Assembly (NCBI GenBank): GCA_963921795.1 | Contig: OY997649.1 | Span: 31,454,555-31,518,554 of the forward strand | Direction of reading: 5' to 3' | DNA from: Nannobrachium achirus | Taxonomy: Eukaryota; Chordata; Actinopteri; Myctophiformes; Myctophidae | Length of the DNA stretch: 64,000 bases | The notes under the pieces: model-generated | The model's input: only the letters and a program-made list of their open reading frames with translations | Told to the model about the DNA's origin: nothing | The model's database searches: none | In this document: in pieces, positions 1 to 64,000 of the stretch | Layout of the letters: each line of letters starts with the position of its first letter | How positions within the stretch are numbered: the first letter of the stretch is position 1 | Translations under genes and position numbers: made by a program

Positions 1-313
1 CCTTCACATGAAAAGGTTTGAGAACCACTGACATAGTAGCCTCTCAAGAACAGACTAACTGGGCTCCATTTAAGTGAAAAGGACATTTTCCTTGACGATG
101 GCTGGCCAGATTGCTGACATAGAAACATAGGGTTTTTAAAAAAATCTTAGAAGGATTCAAAAGACACTCATAGAATCGAGTCGAATTAGAATTTTCACGA
201 TTCGCAGCGCGGCACTCGGTGCCGCGCTGTGAGCTTGTATATCTGCTGTTTTTCAATAGTTAAAGCATAAAATAATGATACACAATAATGTGTACCTGTT
301 CTAAATGGGTTAA
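1..313. repeat. composite: hAT terminus plus TTAA-element half with hairpin
   Basis: Position 30 closes a hAT-like end (GGTTTGAGAACCACTG). The following 280 bp carry a hairpin at 201-253 and end in CTAAATGGGTTAA. The same segment occurs inverted at 5801-6120, with the hAT inserted at the same point, so the nested pair was copied as a unit. Confidence 0.75.
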
Positions 314-820
314 ATTGTACATACTACTGTGAAAGCAAGGGACTAAAATGTTAAGCATTGTGTTTTTTCCTTTTCCCTGAAACCACATTGAGTATTCAGC
401 AGCAACAAAATTGCTGAAGGTGTCAAAAAAAAGAGCTTTTAGCAAAAAGGAACCTGTCAAATTGTTAATGTTTTAATTTAACTCTGAGGGCGTACAAATG
501 ACTCAAATGGATGTAATCTCCCAGAATTAAATTAACACTCACTTCACTGCGTCAATAAACTGGGAAAAGAAGAATGTTAAGCTTTTCAATCTTATATTGG
601 CTAAGACACCATGATATGCCTTTTCAATTTACATTCATCAAATATTCATTTGGGTCCCATGAAATTGCATTGTGGAGAGGGGCGGTTCTGAATTATAAAT
701 CTTCTTTTTTGCATCTCATTTTTCGGGTTGTGTAGGAGCGAGTTCTATTATTTTTGGCTTTAGTTTAACATATAAATGAGGACATGGCAATAATAATAAT
801 GGCACTGGGGGTTAAGGGAG

Positions 821-834
<14 letters not shown>

Positions 835-851
<17 letters not shown>

Positions 852-860
852 GGGGGGGGG
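835..860 (+). repeat. poly(G) run, 26 G
   Basis: Twenty-six uninterrupted G after a (GT)n stretch. Long G homopolymers are uncommon in vertebrate DNA and can form quadruplexes. A 21-C run follows at 1279-1299. Confidence 0.95.
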
Positions 861-997
861 AGCAGCCTGCGGCGGCGTGATCCAGTGACTTTCCTCTAGA
901 TCTCCTCTTGATAAACTTTACAAGTGGGGCAAGCGAGGTAAACAACGAGTTAGAGGAGAGGGAGGGGCCCATGAAAGAGCACTCACCCAAAGGGGTG

Positions 998-1087
998 AAA
1001 AATAGCAGATATACAAGCAGATATACGATCTACGCTCACAGCGTGGCACCGAGTGCCCCGATGTGAGCGTAGATCTGCTATTTTTTT
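998..1087. repeat. hairpin copy, arms shortened together
   Basis: Arms CTACGCTCAC and GTGAGCGTAG lack two bases in both arms compared with CTACAAGCTCAC and GTGAGCTTGTAG elsewhere. Fragments of a hAT-like element (1120-1315, ending TTGTGACGACCCTG) follow. Confidence 0.85.
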
Positions 1088-1315
1088 TAAATCATGAAAA
1101 TGTGTGCAAGAAACCTATGTTTCTATGTCAGTGGTGCTCAAATGTTCATGTGAAGGACCCCCAAAATGATATGTTTTTGGCAACGGACCCCCGGATCTCA
1201 AAAATATTTAGTTCCAGGGACCCCCCAGAAGCAAAATTTGAGTTTTGACTTTTCAAAAGAAGCTTTGAGCTTGTATATCCCCCCCCCCCCCCCCCCCCCT
1301 TGTGACGACCCTGCT

Positions 1316-2560
1316 CACCCATAGAGGAGAAAGAGGGAGAGGACGGCTGGGAAGTTGGTCGGGGACGTGTAGGCAGGCAGGTCAAAGACAAAAAGAATGA
1401 GAACGCAGCATGTGGCAGGAACCAGGTAGTTCATCTGAAGAGAGACAGAGAGGTTGGAACACAGTATCTCTGTAGCCATTAAACAAAACGGGTATCTTTA
1501 TATTACAAAAGAGTAAGTGATCTACTTCCGGGTCATGTATCGCTAACTTAAATACCAAACCACTTGGCCAAGATGTACTACATATGTACTAAATATAGCT
1601 TAAAAATTCAAACACCCATGTCACCTTTGCAAGATGTCGTTTCCAAACCTCTGTATACAGTTGTATTCGTTATTACCCTCATATTTTGCCTCTGTATAAA
1701 ATAGTCCGCCGGTCAAATATGTCCGACCGGAAACGTGCGCTGCGGCACAATAGTTCCGCCACAATAGTCCCCCCCCCCCCCCCCCAATTTTTTTTTTTTT
1801 TTTTACTTCTTTTTTTTTTTTTTTTTTTAACTAGATGTGAGCGGCCCGAAGGGCCGCGACCCTCTAGTTTTCTTACATTGATGCTCCTACATATTATCAT
1901 GCAAGCACCAGTTAAAGTTACTTTCCATCCCTCATCCCATAACCCACACACTGCACATCATTTCGGAGCTCATATCTTTGAACGGGTAAGGGCTAGTAAT
2001 AATAATTTCAGGATATCAAACGAGACAACATTGTAGGCCGTCGAGGAGGGTTGTGTGAGGTGAGGGAGAGGAACGGAACGGAGGTCCAGAAAGTCCAGGA
2101 AAGATGGACATTTTGATATCAAAGATTTTAACCAGCTGTTGAAGGAAAAGCAGAGCAACTACATGGCATATTTACTACCTAAAATGTATAAATCCTTTAC
2201 AAACAAGCTAACAGAGACGAACGTGCACTGCCTCTGGTCTGTTTCCCTGTCTGCTGAGCTCTTCTCCCGGGCCACACACAGCCGAGTCTCTCCGCTGTTC
2301 GACGCATCGACACGCTCTGTTGCTGATGTTGGTTTTACAACACTGCTGATTTACAATGGTGTTATTATTGCTGCTCTGCCTGGATTCTCCTCTGTCCAAA
2401 CACGTCAAAGACGTCATAAACTATCTTGTGTGACGAGAGAGAGACGAGACGAGAGGAGTCTCTCTAGTAGCACAGAGCTACAACCAGGAAATGTAACTGA
2501 AGCAGCGGGCTTAACAATATTCATAAAAACAGCCTACGTCACTGAGGAGCAAATGTACTG
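1316..2560. other. intron, no gene seen; unclassified repeat-like DNA
   Basis: Contains C17 then T-rich runs at 1769-1828, a small GC hairpin (GCGGCCCGAAGGGCCGC at 1842-1858) and about 600 bp of unique or unclassified sequence. The open frames here have no recognisable similarity. Confidence 0.5.
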
Positions 2561-2779
2561 TGTGTGAGAAATGTTTAGTTGCGCCAAATATTTACTTTCA
2601 ACACAGAAACGGGAAAAAAATGCAGATTTAGGTACAAAATAAGCAGCAAACTATACCAATGCACAAAACTATGAAGACGTTGTCTTATATTCTTGCTCCT
2701 TGTCACAAGCAACAACTGTACTGTACCTCGGACGTAAACAAGACCGTAAAAGGACTTATTTGGGGTGTTTCTTTTAGGC

Positions 2780-2850
2780 AGGGTGTTTAACTCTACTTGT
2801 ACTGTACTACATTTTCGTCTAATAAAATATTCAATCAATCAATCAATATC
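2780..2850 (+). repeat. LINE 3' tail remnant
   Basis: Ends in TAATAAAATATTCAATCAATC, a poly(A)-signal-like tail with a (TCAA)n microsatellite typical of CR1/L2-type LINE ends. Confidence 0.5.
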
Positions 2851-3007
2851 TGTTAAAGTCAAACAAATACCTCACATCCCTTTAAGGGTTATATGCATTA
2901 AAGATGGAGGACATTTGGTTGTCACAAGAATAGAAAAGCAACACAAAACAGTCTCCCACCCTTTCCCACACACACACCAAAGCATAATGTACTAATTCCT
3001 CCCTCAC

Positions 3008-58497
<55,490 letters not shown>

Positions 58498-58512
58498 CTG
58501 GAGAGAGAAAGA

Positions 58513-58543
<31 letters not shown>

Positions 58544-58624
58544 GATAGAAGATGAGTTCTCATGTCTGTCAATAAAACAGTTTGTGGTAAAGAATAAGAA
58601 ATGCCTAACCCCCTCATCGCGCGC

Positions 58625-58770
<146 letters not shown>

Positions 58771-58979
58771 CAATTATCAGAATTATACAGTGTCAGCAAT
58801 GTCAGAAGAGCTGACATTTGAATGCGTGCATCCCATCTTCCCCATGGTTCATACAGCATTCCACCCAGCAGCAATAACATTATTCAGAAATATGATAATG
58901 CTGCACATGTTCTATATCCTAAGCTTATGCTGAAACACGTTTCAGCATTCATTGCCTCGGTCGTTCTCAACTCTGGTCT

Positions 58980-60460
58980 AGGGATGAGACAACAAAAACA
59001 TTATTATTGTTTATCGTGATAAAAAACACTCACAATAATCGTATCGTGGAGATTAGACAAGAGAGAGAGAATGTTGACGGCCTTATTTGTATTTCATCTC
59101 ACAAGACTACAAACAACACCTCAAAAGCAAAACACTCCCAGAATGGCAGTCCAGCACTTTTCTTGTCTGCCCTTTAATTTTATTTTGCTACAAGGTTAAA
59201 CTCAGTCACAGACATCTGTTGCAAAAAGTCTCCTTGTCGATTCCCATTGTCTTGCTCATGCATCAGGTGATGAACAGATTGAGTTGAGTTTGCTTAGTGT
59301 CAGGTATCGATCCTTCAGATCTGGGACTGGGGTGTGAAGGCTGTTAAGACATGCTTGCCAAAAGCCTCACCGACACGGCTCTGCAAAGCTGCCTGCTACA
59401 GATTTGATGAAAGTGGTGGCAGCGGTGATGGGGTGTTGGCAATAAAAGTGCACAGCTATCTATTTTATATATATAGGTCTCTATATATATATCTTTTTTT
59501 TAAAGGGATGTGCGTTGCGAGGCGTTGTGAGCATGTAGATCGGCTATTTTCACAATTTCTGCCTCTATATTTGACAATTTGGCCAATGTTTAATTTGTCA
59601 TTTCAGAGGTATTAGCAAAATCAATAACCAAAGACAATGCATAGCTATTTTTTCCAGGACCTTCCAGGACCCTTGATCAATTCCAAAACTTTTCCAGTAC
59701 TGGAAAAATATTTTTCTAATTTCAAAATAATTCCAGGAATTTCATGACCGTGGGAACCCTGCCTTTTCCTTGATTGCACAAATGTTAACCCTCTCAGACT
59801 GCAACCTCCACATTTGAAAATGATACAGAGGCATACCTCAAGTAAAGACACCCCCACCGCCCAAACATTTTAGAGCAGTACTCTTCTCACATCCAGGCAC
59901 TCTATAAACTCCCTAGTCCCTACAGCCTCTGACCACAGGCTAATGTATTATGATGCCATGGATCGATAGTGGAAAGCACCAAGTTTAATTCAGCCATTTA
60001 AATGTGTTTTAAAGCCACCGTGCCGTTAGTCTGTCTGTCCGTACGTCGGATTTTGTCTTAACGGTAGGCAAATCGTCATTATTTCTGTAGTTATGTGATC
60101 AAGAATGTATAGTATATCTGTCAGGCTTCCCACATTCTATTTCCGATTGGCTTCCAACGTTTGCGGGAGTCGCCAGTTTTGTACAAAATGCGCCAAATCA
60201 TGAAGACTTTGCACACATAATCTGTTGTAGAGTAAATGTTACTGACTGAGCAATCTCTCAAGACTCTCTGTCGGACTCGGCACGATTGCCTTAATAATGA
60301 TGGTGTAAACACAGAAGCACTCGGAGGGAAGTGGACTGAAAAAAGGAGGAGCCAAACTCGAGTTCCTGTTTAAAATAAGAAGGAGGCTGTGCCCCCAGAG
60401 GCAAAAACAACCCAATGGGTTCCCAGATTGCTGACTGAGATACTATGGTAGACTCAAAAA
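58980..60460. other. intron 1 region, no gene seen
   Basis: Fragment of the TAGGGATGGGACGATA element (58979-59060), half hairpin at 59511-59552, first CCAGGACCTTCCAGGACCC copy (59629-59760), and a diverged piece of the 1.1-kb element (60010-60200, GATTGGCTTCCAACGTTTGC). Confidence 0.6.
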
Positions 60461-60463
60461 CAT

Positions 60464-60652
<189 letters not shown>

Positions 60653-60802
60653 TCCCACACATTTTTACCAATTTATTTCCAAAACTTTTCCAAAACATTT
60701 CCAGAATATTTAACCCAATTTCCAGGAGTATATAACAATAATTCAGCTCAATAACGAGTCACTTACTCCTATGCGCAGTGCCCAAAGACAGGTAGTGTAT
60801 GC

Positions 60803-61110
60803 CAGTGGTTCTCAACCTTTTCAGGCTGTGACCCCCGAAATCATATTTGAACTGGCGGGGACCCCCTCACCACTAAGAGTTGAGGAATTTTGTAAAACAC
60901 AGTTTTATTGTGAAAATAGCAGATCTACATGCTCACAACGCCTCGCAAGGCCTCTCTAATATTCAATAACCAATAACCAAAGACAATGCATAGCTATTTT
61001 TTCCAGGACCTTCCAGGACCCTTGATCAATTCCAAAACTGTTCCAGTACTGGAAAAATATTTTTCTAATTTCAAAATATTTCCAGGAATTTCATGACCGT
61101 GGGAACCCTG
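60803..61110. repeat. hAT MITE 5' part joined to a CAGGGTTCCCACGG-type end
   Basis: CAGTGGTTCTCAACCTTTTC, left half hairpin at 60912-60946, then 60979-61110 which matches 59629-59760 nearly base for base and ends CCGTGGGAACCCTG. Confidence 0.8.
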
Positions 61111-61309
61111 GTGTGTGTGCGTGTGTGTGTGCATGCATGCGTGCGCGTAAATGACACCAGTTCAGATGGTTAGCCAGTAAACAAGGTCTGTCTCAGAGCT
61201 CTACTGTTCCCTGACAGACAGTCAGTTATGTGTCGTGGTCTGTGGTGTCAGCTGGAGTACCATGGCCTTTCTGTCTTCCTCTGTTTATGTGCCTCCCACG
61301 CACCGTCTG

Positions 61310-61512
61310 CAGGGGTGTCGCACCAGATTCTGGGCCCAAGGATTCACTCACATTTTGTGCTGTAACTATTGAAAAATAGCAGATCTACAATCTTGCAGTG
61401 CAGCACTCGGTGCCACGATGTGAGCTTGTAGATCTGCTATTTTTCAATAGCTAAAGAAGAAAATAATTAAGGCCCCTCCACCTAGTAACTCAGTCCAACT
61501 TTTCCGCCCCTG
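61310..61512. repeat. 203-bp hAT-like MITE with complete hairpin
   Basis: CAGGGGTGTCGCACCA ... TTTCCGCCCCTG, hairpin at 61371-61445. The shortest complete relative of 55790-56574; its right edge touches a (CTGT)n array. Confidence 0.85.
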
Positions 61513-61513
61513 C

Positions 61514-61599
<86 letters not shown>

Positions 61600-61674
61600 G
61601 GGTAAAATGCCAAAGCATGGGAAATTTGGGAACGAGTGCAAAACCAATTCCACAAACACGCATGCACGTTATTT

Positions 61675-61742
<68 letters not shown>
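61512..61742 (+). repeat. (CTGT)n, (CT)n and (CA)n arrays
   Basis: CTGT to about 61550, CT to about 61597, CA at 61678-61742. Confidence 0.96.
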
Positions 61743-62380
61743 GCACACAGACACACGCACACGCACGCACACTCAAAGGTGGGTGAGGCCATCTGTACAG
61801 GATGCTGAGTCAGCAGAGGGAGAGGACAGATGGATAAGTGACTGAAAGATGTTGCAGGTGAGAGAGCATGCATTAGCGCAGGCGGGCGTGCGTGTCCATG
61901 CGAGTGAGAGGGAGATAGCAGGCTGTGTGTGTGGGTGGGTGGGTGCCACTCTCAAGTGTGTGTTTGTCAAGAAGCGATTGAACCAGACAGACTAGGAGAA
62001 AGAAAACAAGACGTGTCTCATTCATTTGTATCAGCAGAATAACTGATGGGTTCAGAAGTTTGACACACACAGCAGGGAAGTCGGTATACAGCCGACACCA
62101 ACAGCCTAATGAAGAGCGACAACACCACCCCCAAAACGCAGGCTTTTTATTGCATTTCATATTGTCTGTGCAGCCTATCCAGTCTATCGATCAGTACAGT
62201 CACAGTGATATTCGTTTGCCAGTTTAGCACCTATGCAGTAGGGCGGTCATGATTATGACATTTTACATGACGATTAATTGTGTTTTTGTCATTGACAATT
62301 ACATTTCTGTTTAGGCCTTGACGTTGTGCATGGCAGACATAACCTAACTCACTCACACACACACAAACACACGCCTACAC

Positions 62381-62381
<1 letters not shown>

Positions 62382-62475
<94 letters not shown>

Positions 62476-62491
62476 CTACACACACACACGC

Positions 62492-62566
<75 letters not shown>
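62382..62566 (+). repeat. (CA)n microsatellite with CGCCTA interruptions
   Basis: About 185 bp; two CGCCTACA interruptions near 62473 and 62489. Confidence 0.97.
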
Positions 62567-62569
<3 letters not shown>

Positions 62570-63280
62570 TTCAGCAAAATGCTGAAAAGCACCTGCTTAT
62601 CTGCATGTCTTCTCTGTGGTACTATCCACCATGTTGTCTCTCTTGCTAAACGTTTTTCTTAATATTATATCCCTACTAACTGTACATTTGCATCTGGCAT
62701 AGTTCTACTCTGCGTGACAACATCTAATTATTGAACGTAATACATAAAAGGAGGGAGGGAGAGAGAGAGAGAGAGAGAGGGCTTAGAGGCAGACTTTCAT
62801 CTGGTCATGACAGATGGAGAGAGAGAGAGGTGGGGGGTGGGTGGGTTGGGAGTTAGAGAGACAGACTTTCATCTGGTCATGACAGCATAGATCAGGGGTC
62901 AAAAACACGCTGACTGAGAGTCGCTCAGTGAAGGTCACCAGACACAAGCAGCTCTTTTACAACCCAACGCTCCCACAAAGCACAAAGAGACAACTGACTG
63001 ACGCAACGTAACCAAAACTGCCTTCCACCGCCATGAGACTAACAACAGACTGACACAGAAAGACTAACAACAGAGACTGACACAGAAAGACTAACAACAG
63101 AGACTGACACAGAAAGACTAAAGCCAGGTACACACTACAAGGTACTGAAGTGGTCGGGGAGAGTCATCGGATCGTTAAAATATTTCACGCTACATAAGTC
63201 TCTTTCTTGAAATCGTCAGCAGGTCGAAATTCAGCATTCCAGCAAAGGAGGGGAGGAGATGAAAGTCAGTCCCCTCTCTC
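62570..63280. other. intron 1, no gene seen; short duplications
   Basis: GACTTTCATCTGGTCATGAC occurs twice (62793 and 62864). A 27-bp minisatellite (AGACTAACAACAGAGACTGA unit, about 3 copies) lies at 63036-63122. Confidence 0.75.
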
Positions 63281-63287
63281 TCTCTCA

Positions 63288-63434
<147 letters not shown>

Positions 63435-63439
63435 CCTCC

Positions 63440-64000
63440 ACCGCTCAGTTCACACAGGTGTGATTTTGTTGTTTTCTGCATCGCGATTATGATTCCAATT
63501 TCTGTGTTAACTCTATGGGCTTTTAGCAGGGTTTCCCCTTCAAAGCACCAGGAAGTTGCTGAGAAATTTGCTGAGTGGGTGGGGCGTGAATATTCGCGTG
63601 AAGTGAGTCCATTGAGACTTTAATTGGACTGATTTTATTCTAATCAGATTGGAAGGAATTGTAATGCATAAATGCAATATAGCCTAATTTGTGGAAGCCC
63701 CGTTTTTCTTTTCTCCCTTATACTACTGATTATTATCTGTATCAGAGTAGCTAGGTACCACTTTTATGTATTTATTTTCTTTAGAATTGAACAATTAACA
63801 GTAAAATATTGCTCTGCTCTGCTCCATTATTGCTTTTGTCCATGATCCTCACAGTCTGCGTAGTGGAATTTGCATACTGTCATTTTATTTGCATACCAGC
63901 ATTACACTGACCTTAGTCACCTAAGACATACAGGATAAACAAACAATGCGCACAAATACAAAACACACACTTGGCAGCATTCATTTAGAGACTACCATTG
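63440..64000. other. intron 1, no gene or exon seen
   Basis: AT-rich end of the window. I looked for coding exon 1 (human [20 protein letters not shown]) on the minus strand and did not find it. Confidence 0.5.

Noticed and set aside
2139-2567. A 142-codon plus-strand open frame that might be a small gene
   Set aside because: No recognisable domain, no splice context, antisense inside an abca2 intron, and repeat-like surroundings.

Overview
The window is teleost fish genomic DNA. It shows vertebrate splice signals, large (CA)n arrays, V-domain SINEs, L2-like LINE tails and a very high density of small non-autonomous DNA transposons. I cannot name the species from the sequence alone.

One host gene occupies the whole window on the minus strand: an abca2 orthologue (ATP-binding cassette, subfamily A, member 2). 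I could place 34 coding exons by reading protein similarity and splice sites. They run from the exon encoding [19 protein letters not shown] (58404-58497, the second coding exon) down to the exon encoding [18 protein letters not shown] (3008-3182). Joined in order they give 5,772 nt, exactly 1,924 codons, with every junction in frame and no internal stop. The first coding exon lies beyond the right edge. The last transmembrane helices, the second nucleotide-binding domain and the C-terminus lie beyond the left edge. In protein order the layout is: first helix and long luminal loop (58.5-24.9 kb), membrane helices (24.0-19.7 kb), cytosolic NBD1 with Walker A, Q-loop, signature, Walker B and H-loop (19.3-12.8 kb), linker (12.5-11.2 kb), second membrane half with its large loop (9.5-3.0 kb). 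I see no second gene, no tRNA or rRNA gene and no promoter.

Everything else is intron, and the introns are a repeat graveyard: hAT-like MITEs (several with intact 8-bp target duplications), TTAA-flanked MITEs, long foldback elements, a 1.1-kb element with GTCTCCACCAG terminal repeats present in both orientations, tRNA-derived SINEs, LINE tails, and more than 20 long microsatellites.

The most unusual signal is a roughly 75-bp perfect or near-perfect palindrome (arms like AAAATAGCAGATCTACAAGC ... GCTTGTAGATCTGCTATTTT) that recurs about 30 times, about once per 2 kb. It sits inside at least ten element families whose ends are unrelated. The two arms have changed together: both arms share the same substitutions or deletions within each subfamily, so the hairpin itself is being maintained. 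In the clearest cases it is the core of a small TTAA-flanked element with terminal repeats TTAACCACTTGAACC.
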